Shown here: positions 1 through 10,454 of the stretch, one piece after another | Numbering within the stretch: the stretch's first letter is position 1 | Layout of the letters: each line of letters opens with the position of its first letter | NCBI GenBank assembly: GCA_003260075.1 | Contig: QLIY01000262.1 | Span: 62,001 to 126,000, forward strand | Source: Phallusia mammillata | Lineage: Eukaryota; Chordata; Ascidiacea; Phlebobranchia; Ascidiidae | Direction of reading: 5' to 3' | Length of the DNA stretch: 64,000 bases | Translations under genes and position numbers: made by a program | The notes under the pieces: model-generated | Seen by the model: only the letters and a program-made list of their open reading frames with translations | What the model was told of the DNA's origin: nothing | Databases searched by the model: none

Positions 1-201
1 AAGGAGCCTTTATAGTGGGATGTTACAAACGTTCAAACGTAAAACCTTAATAAAATGGTATCATGTACATTGGTTTTTAATGCCACAAACTCGACATTTC
101 CATTATCCTGGGCCCTTATAAATAAAACCATTTGTACTTTTGCCAAAAATGCCTTTATTCTTATTTTCCTCATTCAAATAGATTGAAAATGTCTGACTTA
201 C

Positions 202-2192
202 TGGTCAGTTATTTTCTTGCACTTGAACAGATTAAGCTGGGCAAGGTTTCTGCAGTTTTGAGAAAACACACGAAGGGTTTTGTCATCCACATTTTCACAA
301 CTGCGCAACGACAGTTGTTTCAGGAAACCACCACATCTCTTAGATAGGTTTTCCACAACACGACCCTTAAAAAAGAAACATCATAGAATATTATTAAAGG
401 GCACCTCAATAATAGGCAATCTACACAATTTATGTGCAATCTACTAATAATACTTGTGGATGGTACTAAACACTGCATGTTAATGATTGTAAGAATATTA
501 GCCCCAAAAGGGTATCTAAGATTAAATTATAAGTTACAAATCCTAACCCCGACCCTATAGTCCTAATTGTCAACACTTTCATAAGTATATTAGTAAATTG
601 GGTATTTTAGAGTATCCCCCATGAAATATCTACATACAACTTTTTTCTGTAAAAAAAACAAACGAATTTTTGTTGAGCACAGTTATATCTTATATGTATT
701 GTACAACCAGGGTTGCCATCGATCTGGGTGAAAATAAAGGACACTGGAAAACGAATCATGATTTACCTCATTAAAATGGATTTTTTCACACAAAAACAGT
801 TTTATGCCCCCCCCCCACAACACGACCCTTAAAAAAGAAACATCATAGAATATTATTAAAGGGCTCCTCAAAAATAGGCCATCTACACAATCTACGCAAT
901 TTATATGCAATCAACTAATAAAACTTGGGTGGTACTAAACACTACATATTAACGGTTGTAAGAATAAAGGGTATTTGAGATTGAATTATAAGTTACAAAC
1001 CTTAACCCCGACCCTACAATCCTAATTGTCAACACTTTCATAAGTATATTAGTAGATTGGGAATTTTAGAGTATCCCCTGTGAAATTCTACATACAAATA
1101 TTTTCTGTAAAAAACAAACAAATGAATGTTTTTGAACACAGTTATATGTATTGTACAACCAGGGTTGCCATCGATCTGGGTGAAAATAAAGGACACTGGA
1201 AAACGAATCATGATTTACCTCATTAAAATGGATTTTTCCACACACAAAAAACAGTTTTATATAACTAATGTCAAATAGTGTATGCCAAAAAAATGCCAAA
1301 CCTTTAGAACAATGTTAGCTTCCTAACCAACCTAACTACTTTAACATGCTAATGTTGCTTAACAATGCCTTGGTTACTGAACTGTTCTAAATGACCTAAT
1401 GTCCTTTACAAATTATTATCAGTTAGAACAAAATGCATTTAACATAGTTGTACCTTCGACCCCCCCCCCCCTTTAACATGCTAATGTTGCTTAACAATGC
1501 CTTGGTTACTGAACTGTTATAAATGACCTAATGTCCTTTACAATTATTATCAGTTAGAACAAAATGCATTTAACATTGTTGTACCTTCGACATAAAGTCT
1601 GTAAGCCAAAAATAAGTACATTTCTTTGAAACATGGCAGCACATTTGGCAGCACAGTTATCTGTATCACCCTTCTAACTTAACCAAATGCCCAGGGATAA
1701 ACTGTATCGGGCAGGTTTTCAAGGCCTGACTTTAAAATAAAAATGTGTACAAAAGGTAAATGCAAGCGTTTTGTCACAGACAATGTTCAAGGTAACAACC
1801 AATATAGGTACATCTGGCAGGTTTGTGTTAAACCTTTTGTGAAATAAGACACAAGAAACCAACTGCCAAAGTGACAGTCTCAAAACCAAAAAAGTGATAT
1901 TGATATCTTGATATGTTCAACTGGCTATTGATTGAATGTTTGGTCACAGCTAATACAGGGAACAAACAAATGATCATTTGTAGAGGTTTTTATGCTATGT
2001 AAACATTGGTATTCAAGCAATATCCACTGAAACTGTGGTATTTGATGAAGAAGGTTGAGAAAAGACCTTTGGAACAAACTGCTAAACCTAAATTGCACTA
2101 TTGTTAAGATGCAAATTGTGTAACAATGTTATATCAAGTGTTAACACCAACAGTTGCCAAAACAGTTTAACAAAACAAAGGTCAATCTACTG

Positions 2193-2267
<75 letters not shown>

Positions 2268-5200
2268 TGACAATTTTTGTGTGTTTTCTTGCATCTTTGT
2301 AACACTGAAGCTAAAATCCTATTGCCCTGATAAATCTTTTTTATTTATTAGATCATTTACAAAACATACCTACTATTAGAGGTACAGATCATGTGAAAAG
2401 CATTTCTATAATACCCCGGTTTTATCAATTTTGCTTTCATTTGCAGTAAAGCTACGATGATCGGTTAGGCTTATAAGCAAACCCATGGCAGCAATTTTTT
2501 TTATCTCTACTGCAATCACTTACCACAACAACACACTGAAAGTCAAATAAATCCACTCTCTGCCAATTACTCCCATCCAAAGCCAACACATTCCAGTGTT
2601 TCGAGACCTGAATGTCAACAAACAAACATTATTATGCAATTTGAACTGATAACCATCCTATTTTATCATATTTGTGAGCACACACTTCAATAGAGTTATA
2701 TAGAGGGTTGTTGAAAAAAATATTAATACCTTGGGACACAGAACATAAGAAAATTTATTTATAATGGCTTATATCATATGTGTAACAACACATAAATAGA
2801 GCTACATAGAGGCTGTTAAAAAAGATAATTAATACCTTAGGACACACAACGTAAGAAAATTTATTCAATCGCTTATACCATATTTGTAACAACACATAAA
2901 TAGAGCTACATAGAGGGTTGTTGAAAAATATTATAATCATCTTAGAACACACAAGAAATTTTACCCATTATGGCATATGAAGTCTAAAACTCAGCAACAA
3001 GTGCTCTATAACAGGGCTTCTCAAACTGTGGGTCGCGAAACATTATGTGTTATTACGTCAGTCACAATAAATGGCATACTTGCATACATTTATTGCTTAA
3101 AAATTATTCCCGTGTATAGGCTATCAGGGATGCACAACCTGCGGCCGTGAACATGTTTATTAGCATACATGTACTGGCGGTCGTGACATAAACAAAAACT
3201 CTTTTGTCAAATATTTTGATTTTCAAACTGTTATTTTTCTGCCTAAACACATTTTGTGGAACTTAAAAGAATATTACCAGCATAGTAGCCATATGCGCCA
3301 GGCGTTTTTTATGCCCATTGTGTGCAAACAATGCGAAAAAGCAGATACCACAAGCGTCACAATATAGATTACGACGTCATAAAAGCTAGGGCTGTCAATC
3401 TGTGTTTCAAGTTAGAAATTAATGTAGGCTTTTTAGGCGCTATTAGACGGTATATATATAATATATTTCTTTCCATCAGTAATTAAAAACACAAGCAAAC
3501 AGCCGGTCGTTGGTTAAATAAAGATCTGTGATGCGGCTGTCAAAGCGAAAAGGTTGTGCATCCCTGGGCTTTACCCATCAAGGGGTCGCATAAAAATTTC
3601 TGTTTTAAAATGGGGTCGCAGAGCAAAAAAGTTTGAGCAGCCCTGCTCTATAAAACCTTCTTAACCCAATAAAAGTATATTTGAAAAGCAAACGTGTGAC
3701 AATAAAATCCTTGAGTGTTTTGTGCTTAGACTCATAAACGTTTTACTGCGCTATTGGTTTACTAGCATTACAAACTATGCTGCATCTACGAGATATTGGA
3801 AGGTGTGAATATCTCCATACAGTACAATTACACTTTGGAACAAGCTGTAACCCCAAAAACATGTACTCATGTTGTCAAAGGGATGGGCTGAACACAACCA
3901 GTGCCAAGTACACTGTTTTTACTCAATATATAGCTGTGTTTTAAAGGAGTTATATAAAAATACATGTTAAATGCACAACCAACAGAGTATGTACAAGAGC
4001 TTACATACTAAACTAAGGGACAATAAGGCAGATGTAATCCATAAATGTACCTGTGCACATCTGCAGAGGGTGACAATATCAAGGTAGGAAAATATCCTTA
4101 AAAGAAGCTCTTTTGGCAGTTTTTGATTGATGTTGGCCTCTGGCTCAAGGAATGCCTAAAATTAAAGGCCAATAAAATTTAAAGGGAAAATCAATTTGTG
4201 AATTTTAATGCCCCAACTTACACAACTTTTACATACAGATCTTTAACAAGGGTGATTCAAAGAGTACAACATGTAAAATAATTTTATCTCAAATCCTAAC
4301 TATTTAAAACTGAGCAATGACATTGCTAGTTTTCAAAAGATCCCCTTTAGTAAAATAATAAAAGTAGGGTTGGGTATTTGACTGGTCAAATACTTGTCAA
4401 ATAGTTCAAATATTGGTCAAATACTATACACACTATTAAATTGTGTACAAAATGTACTCAAAAAGAGCAGCAGACGATCAGCGTCAGTGTAATGTTTTAT
4501 TTTTGAAAAACAGAAATATTAATTTCGCCTATTTGGGCATCGTCAGTTTCCGTCTAAAAAGAAAAGAACGATAAAAACACACGACCCCTTATCACTTAAT
4601 GACGTCATTGCCTTCTTACATGTGTTAGTTTTTTCGCTTGCTAACGGCGCCTTTATTGCCACCCCCTTTTTTAGCAGTCAGTCAGCTTTGGTGTTAGTTG
4701 CAGATCTTCTCCACTGTTTTTCATCGCTTTAGTCTGATTTTTCGGCTGTTACTTGCTTAGTATTTTACCGTTTTAGCTTTTTTGTGTTTTTATCGTTCTT
4801 TTCTTTTTAGACCGAAACTGACAATGCCCAAATAGGCGAAATTAATATTTCTGTTTTTCAAAAATAAAACATTACACTGACGCTGATCGTCTGCTGCTCT
4901 TTTTGAGTACATTTTGTATATATCTGATAAGTGTAGACAGATCCGTCGGTCACCACCCAGTTACACAGGCTGATTCTTGTGGTCTGCTATGACATTACAC
5001 TTACACTATTAAATTGCATTTTTTGTTAAAAGGTGGAAGTTAAACCTTCTTATAAATGTAACATAGGCTTGCCAACCTTAATTAAACTGTTTTATATTAT
5101 TTTAGGCAACTAAAGCCACATTAAAAATGTTTATAATCATAGAAGTAGTTTATTTCAGGACTTTAACTGCACTATAATAATTTTTAGACACCATAAAAAC

Positions 5201-5377
5201 GTTTTAAATATTTGTAAACAGTTTTTGGCATACCTCTATCTTGTGTTTGAGGTTACCACTGGTCATTATTGAGGATGAGGAATTTGATTGGTCAAGAGAA
5301 CCGTTGTGATTTGCACTTTTGGGGACGTTATCGCAGTGCTCTATTCTACGCTTCCTCTTTTTAAGTGGTTCAAACAT
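202..5377 (-). CDS. FBXL20: F-box/LRR protein of the FBXL2/FBXL20 type (partial, 3' end outside window)
   Basis: Substrate-receptor subunit of an SCF (SKP1-CUL1-F-box) ubiquitin ligase by family membership. Four exons read on the minus strand: 5377-5234 (start MFEPLKKRKRRIE), 4155-4051, 2607-2524 and 365-202. Exon 2 carries the F-box core KLPKELLLRIFSYLDIVTL, exon 3 continues with NVLALDGSNWQRVDLFDFQ, and exon 4 begins the leucine-rich repeats (GRVVENLSKRCGGFLKQLSL), all very close to vertebrate FBXL2/20. Exons 1 to 3 end in phase 0 and exon 4 in phase 2, each at a GT donor. The remaining LRRs and the C-terminus lie left of base 1. Where vertebrates have RDIE after DLFDFQ, this gene reads CVVV at the end of exon 3, with no length change. 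The long introns hold hAT elements, a minisatellite and a large inverted repeat. A second copy of the first bases of exon 4 (from 817) is part of an assembly duplication. FBXL2 and FBXL20 cannot be separated here. Confidence 0.85.
354..1262. repeat. ~450-bp segment duplicated around a C10 run
   Basis: Copy 1 spans 354-806 and copy 2 spans 817-1262, joined by exactly ten C at 807-816. The copies differ by scattered substitutions and small indels, as two alleles would. The duplication includes the first bases of F-box gene exon 4. Confidence 0.85.
1339..1591. repeat. ~121-bp segment duplicated around a C10 run
   Basis: Copies 1339-1460 and 1471-1591 flank ten C at 1461-1470. They differ at only a few bases. 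Confidence 0.85.
2195..2263. repeat. C45 followed by T24 homopolymer block
   Basis: Forty-five C (2195-2239) run straight into twenty-four T (2240-2263) in an intron of the F-box gene. No flanking duplication is visible. Its letter agrees with all other runs in this part of the window, so it may be gap filler or a collapsed repeat. Confidence 0.9.
2689..2990. repeat. Minisatellite, three ~105-bp units
   Basis: Three diverged tandem units begin at 2689, 2795 and 2899, each opening with AATAGAG(T/C)TA(T/C)ATAGAGG and containing an AACACAT(A) block. It lies in the intron between F-box exons 2 and 3. Confidence 0.75.
3012..3645. mobile_element. Non-autonomous hAT element, 634 bp
   Basis: The ends CAGGGCTTCTCAAACT and its imperfect inverse are flanked by a perfect 8-bp target duplication, CTCTATAA (3004-3011 and 3646-3653). 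CAGGG ends and 8-bp duplications are typical of hAT elements. No transposase reading frame is present. It sits in an F-box gene intron and contains another element. Confidence 0.9.
3125..3566. mobile_element. Nested hAT-like element inside 3012-3645
   Basis: Inverted ends CAGGGATGCACAACCT and AGGTTGTGCATCCCTG bound a 442-bp insert within the outer element. The target duplication is not clean (TAGGCTAT against GGCTTTAC), so the family call rests on the termini. Confidence 0.65.
4446..4918. mobile_element. Foldback/MITE-like element with 135-bp inverted arms
   Basis: The left arm 4446-4580 and right arm 4784-4918 are reverse complements with about two mismatches in 135 bp, around a 203-bp spacer. 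Both arms begin TACAAAATGTACTC. A 14-bp direct repeat ACACTATTAAATTG lies at 4430-4443 and 5003-5016, bracketing the inverted repeat plus 85 bp more. It lies in the first intron of the F-box gene, so a transcript could form a long hairpin. No coding capacity is seen. Confidence 0.85.
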
Positions 5378-5593
5378 TTACTTTGTTAACAGTTCCATAC
5401 TTAAAAGGAGCAACCATGATTGGACACTAAATACACTCTGGAGAAAAAAAAAGATTTTTAATTAATTTTAAGGATGACAAATACTGGTCTTAATCTAGTT
5501 TCATTGGGCTGTGGAGAAACAATACATTATGTAGACTGAAAAACAATGACTGTTCATGTTATCCACCCCATGTGTGAATAACAACCCCATCGC

Positions 5594-5845
5594 CCAGTCA
5601 GCAAAACATGGCAGTTCCGAGCGAGATCTTAGGCAGGCAAAACGAAAATGTCCCGCATGACCATGTGAACGACCCTTAAGTTCACATGCACTAACAATTT
5701 AAGCAGGCACAAAGCAAACATTAAAAGTCAAGTTAGAACCATTAAATGCCTTTGCTGCAAAATTTTCCTGAGCAACCCCCAAAAAAATTTCATGCAAAAA
5801 CAAAATTCAAAGCACATCGCGCGTGCAGCTGCCATATTCTCATGG
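5594..5845. mobile_element. Degraded hAT element, CCAGTCTGCAG family
   Basis: It starts CCAGTCAGCAAAACATGGCAG and ends near GCGTGCAGCTGCCATATTCT, matching the two ends and order of the intact copy at 6905-7121. The termini are mutated and no target duplication is clear. Confidence 0.45.
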
Positions 5846-6590
5846 GTTGCCCATGCCTAAACCCTGTCAGACATATACTGGTCCGAAGCACAAACAAACT
5901 TTGCCTCTGGTTACTTGACAACAAAAACCTCTAGTGGTATTGTAGACATGAACAGTTAGCTTATATTAGACATACATTCTACTATAAATTCACAACTATA
6001 AACTGTTGAATAACAGCTGGTTGTGCTTAGAGAAGAAGTAGCAGTATCATGCTTGAGCAATATTGAGGAACTCAGGGTAAGATAAATATGAAAATGTGAT
6101 TTGTCAGCAATCTGCATCAAAATGAACTTTGTACATGTTACAAGTATATAATACAGTAGCACACTATGTGCATTTTTGGCAGGGTTAGGGAGTTGATAAT
6201 ATAAACCTAAACCTAGTCTAGTTTAACTCCAAACCTAGCTTAACTTCTGCTCCGAAAAAATTTAAATTTTAAGACAAAAATTTGAGCTTAACCATTTGTT
6301 CTCAACTTTTTTTAGTTTGTAAAACCTGTAGCTCCTGCATATGAAAAAATGAAGATGGAAACCGAAAGTCAATCAGTTTTTAATGAATACAATCAGTACA
6401 ATTCAACTCTGTGCATTATGAAGATAAGGGGTCCCTAATTAATACAAGATTTTTAACATCTTATTTTTGCAACTTAAAGGTGTTGAAAGTTTACATATGT
6501 TTTTACTGTAGTTAATTGGTAGGTATGAGTATCACTTGTGAGGGCTTATACCAAAGTAGGTCCCTAAAAATACCCATTGACCCCTTAGGG

Positions 6591-6850
6591 CAGCGGTTCC
6601 CAACCTGTGGGTCGCGACCCTAACTGGGGTCGCCTGACAATTTGCCTGGGCTCACCTATAGCAATGGTTCCCATACTGCTTTAGGCAATGACCCCCCCCC
6701 CAGCCCCAATAAAATAAACTCATGGACCACTTCGTTGTTGAGAAAAAAACTTCAGTCAATTTAATAGCCTAGTAATTTTTTCCTTAAAGTCGCCGCAACT
6801 AGGCAACTGTTATCTAGGGGTCACGGCACCAGAAGGGTTGGGAACTGGTG
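6591..6850. mobile_element. Non-autonomous hAT element, 260 bp
   Basis: The left end is CAGCGGTTCCCAACCTGTGG and the right end is the inverse of CACCAGTTCCCAACC. A perfect 8-bp target duplication CCTTAGGG lies at 6583-6590 and 6851-6858. A C10 run at 6692-6701 interrupts the interior. Confidence 0.9.
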
Positions 6851-6904
6851 CCTTAGGGGGCCACAAAATCCAGTTGTGTTAAACTTTTCATGCTTAGTGA
6901 ATAG

Positions 6905-7121
6905 CCAGTCTGCAGAACATGGCAGTTCCTGACGAGATCTCGTGCGTGCAGGACCTATATGTCCCACATGCGTGCGTGCACGACCTGTAAGTTCGCGGTC
7001 AAGACAGCCCAATTAAATGCGTTTGGTGCAAAATTTTCGCGTGCATACCCCAAAACTTGGAGTGCAAAAATTTTTTTTCAAAAAAAAATCGCGCGTGCAG
7101 CTGCCACACTCTGCAGACTGG
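6905..7121. mobile_element. Non-autonomous hAT element, CCAGTCTGCAG family, 217 bp
   Basis: Perfect 11-bp inverted ends CCAGTCTGCAG are flanked by the 8-bp target duplication GTGAATAG (6897-6904 and 7122-7129). It is GC-richer than its surroundings and has an internal GCGTGCGTGCA repeat. Related copies are at 28991-29199 and 5594-5845. Confidence 0.9.
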
Positions 7122-8069
7122 GTGAATAGCAATGCAACCAGTTTAAGAAAAGTGTTAAATTTATAACCAAATAAATTAACCAATATAAAAGCACATACTT
7201 TCTGTTGAACACAACTGATGTTTCTGTTTGCAGAAGTAGTTTTAGCAAGTGGTAGTTTTTTATTAGCAAAGTACTTAAAATAGGCAAGGTTTACAAGTAG
7301 ACCATTTTTAGTTCCTTCTGCACATAAAATAGATTAACAATTTCATCTGTCAGTCAACTGCAATTATATCACAAACCAGTAACAAAATCGCATATTGAAT
7401 CTCAGAAGAAAGCCTAACTGTATGTAAAATGCTATAACCTAACTTATCTGAACTGCACATAAGGAAACGTGCAAACGCTAAAAAATTACATTTCGAAACG
7501 ATTTCCTGTTTTTACATTGTTGAGTAATTACTTTTCGGCAAAGTAATCATTACTTTGTCTAACGTATGATACGAACAAAAATCAAAAACCTAATTTCTAA
7601 ATCAACCACGTGTTTTTTTGCAAGGGCGTTTCTTTGTCTCGTTCAGTTGCCAAGATTCGTTCATCAACCATTTTTTTCTCCGGAACGCCTTCGTTCGCCG
7701 TCTGCCCGCAACTGTCAGCTGATCAGCAAAACAATAACAAACTAGCAACATAGAAATCACGTTGAGGCGTTTTACCGCTGCCACGTGCTGTGAAGAACAA
7801 AGAATTGCAAGAAAGTTAACTTCAGTTTATTACTTACTGAAATTGCATGCGGCTAAAGCAACTGTTTACAACAATAATGGAATCGCGGACAAAAATGTTT
7901 CGCAAATTCTAGTTATGTGCAACACCATGTTCAAGTTATTGGTTGCACTGTTTTGTGCAGGGAGTCGAACCGCTTGTCGTATGGGTTCAGGTTCGGTTCG
8001 GGTTCACTTGGTTTTGTTTTAAGGGGTTCGTTCAGGTTTTTAAAAATGTATATTTTCGGGTTCGGGTTN

Positions 8070-9259
8070 TAGATCAGGTTGTTCCACGTGAAATTGATAT
8101 TCGAGGGACCAAGTCAACCGTTTTTACAGGTTTTGGATACGGTGAATAAAGGCCTAATAACGAATTTGTTGACAGATAACCCAAATATATAAAAGACCCT
8201 ACGTATTTATTTGTCGCAACAGTAACAGTATTAACTTAGGTTGAGCGAATGTCTCTGTGCCCCTTACCTGCTTGGTTTGAAGCAACCACCTGGAGATAGG
8301 GGGGGGGGTTGTGTAGAGAACTTGAGTTGAGTTTACATATTACACTCATCATTCATCAAGCACAAAAATTGATAACGAATGGGAGGTTATTAACTGCTTT
8401 CCTCCCGCGACCTATTTTAGCTAACCGATGTAACTGGCGACCCCACACCAAAAATTTCCACACACTTTTCAAAGAAAAATTGGCTTGCTAGTCCTCGAAA
8501 CAAATACAGGTTGAAAACCACTGTCGTAGCCTACACCCCAAGGCTAAACATTGGTTTTGTTATAATGGAGGCTGCAAGTTTTTTTTGTTTAAGAAGTTGG
8601 GGTTTGGCGACAACTTCTCATACAAATGTAACCAGTGGTAGGATTCAAATTTTTTGTTATCCGGTTCTATCACAAAAGTTATATTTTTCAGCCGGTTCTG
8701 TTACAAAAAGTCATATTTCCAAATTCTAATGACAGTAACCAGTAATGCCTACCAGTTCGCTAATTTCATAAAATTTCGTAAGCCGGTTCTATAGAACCGG
8801 TGCGAACCGGCTGAATCCCACCACTGAGGGGGGGGGGATATAATTTACGTCAAAGATGGTTGTGAGCAATTGTCGTCGGTCGGAAACGTGGACATCAACT
8901 TCGTTACGAAGTCTTCGTAAGTTCGTAGTCGGGACCAACTGGTCTTCAAAAAAGACGCTGTGCAGAAAACGACAAAAATCGACTTTGCCTAGTCCTAAGA
9001 CATGTTCTACAAATCTGTTGTCGTAGATCAGGTTGTTCCACGTGAAATTGATATTCGAGGGACCAAGTCAACCGTTTTTACAGGTTTTGGATACGGTGAA
9101 TAAAGGCCTAATAACGAATTTGTTGACAGATAACCCAAATATATAAAAGACCCTACGTATTTATTTGTCGCAACAGTAACAGCATTAACCCAAAATTTAG
9201 GTTGAGCGAACGTCTCTGTGCCCCTTACCTGCTTGGTTTGAAGCAACCACCTGGAGATA
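8070..9259. repeat. Segment duplicated on both sides of two G10 runs
   Basis: The segment 8070-8298 starts right after the N at 8069 and recurs at 9024-9259. The first copy ends at G10 (8299-8308), then a separate piece runs to a second G10 (8828-8837), and the second copy follows. The order suggests a fragmented haplotype placed ahead of its allele. Confidence 0.75.
8633..8826. mobile_element. hAT element, CAGTGGTGGGATTCA family
   Basis: It opens CAGTGGTAGGATTCA and closes with the inverse of CAGTGGTGGGATTCAGCC, with internal CCGGTTCT motifs. It is the same family as 18016-18195. The right target site is cut off one base past the element by a G10 run. Confidence 0.8.
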
Positions 9260-10454
9260 ACCTACATTACAAATTGGAGATGAAAATAATTCTCAGAAAA
9301 GTGTCAAGTTTGGTTCAGTTGTAGATTTTGTCTCAGGTAATGTAAGCTTGTAATGATACAAAAGTTGCAGAAACATTTCAGCAGCAACACACAGCAGCTG
9401 TGTAGTGAAATACTTAGTGTTTGTGGGCATAATTGTAACAGCATAACAGGGTATTGCCTAGGGTGGCTGGCAGAGGTTGACAAATACCCACAGTTGCATA
9501 AGTAAATGTTGTCTGTGCTTTCTGTCATGAATTCTGCCTGAAAACAATCGCCAAATTACCAAGGTTACTGACTTTCTGTGGCTGAAAAAAGTACACACTG
9601 ATGGTTGCACATATCATACATTTCCAATGTACTTGGGGCACAAAAATAAAAACAAGCAAAATTCCCACAAAAATTTTTTTGGAGTACAATAAGTTTGGAG
9701 TACAATAGTATGGATGTGAGAATCAATTGGGTACCCAAATTAAGCTTGTTGAAAGCTTGACATTCATTTACTAATCTTAACTGTTCAAAGATTGTCTTAC
9801 TGTATTACAAATTAAGTTAGTCTGAAATGTATATGCTGGAAAAGTAAATATTTCATTGAAATCAAGTAATAGAATATGTGATACAAAGCAAGTGTTGACT
9901 ACAAATTGAGGTGCCCACACAAGGTGTTACAAGGTAATCCAAAATTAATGACCAAACAAAATATGTATTGAATTTTAACCCTAACCTTTTTGGGGTATTT
10001 TGACATTTTTATGGGGCAATCACATTATCAATTTTTGGGGGCTTAAGATGTCCACATTCCATGCTGTTACAGTCAGAAATTTATTTTTCGGAAGGGAGTA
10101 AATTAATATCATCCTGTTGTTCTTAAGGGTAGCGATAATGGAAGAGTTAAGAACCAGTGCTACACAAAATGCTAGAACATAGAGCAGCTACTGATACATC
10201 AAGTGAGGGCAATAAATGTTTACTCCAGTACAATTTAAAATTTACCTTGACTAACTAAACAACCTGGGTATAGAAACAGTGGCAGTATAGCATTTGATGA
10301 GTGTTGCCTGCCTCCAGATTAAACAACTAGAAAGGGTTGAAATATCTTCATATGAACCAGATTCCGAAAGTGCAAAGAATGGTCGCGGCATACAACATTG
10401 TTTTTAGACATATCTTAAGCATCTCTTGGTTTGTTAAGAGTTCTGTATGCAGGA

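Larger units (their letters stand above)
5378..10454. other. Gene-free, repeat-rich spacer
   Basis: No exon with recognisable protein similarity was found on either strand. The stretch holds several hAT elements listed separately, two G10 runs, a C10 run and the single N at 8069. The bases before the N (about 7990-8068) are a degenerate GGTTC(G)GGTTC repeat. The 3' UTR of CHMP5 probably occupies the right end. Confidence 0.6.
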
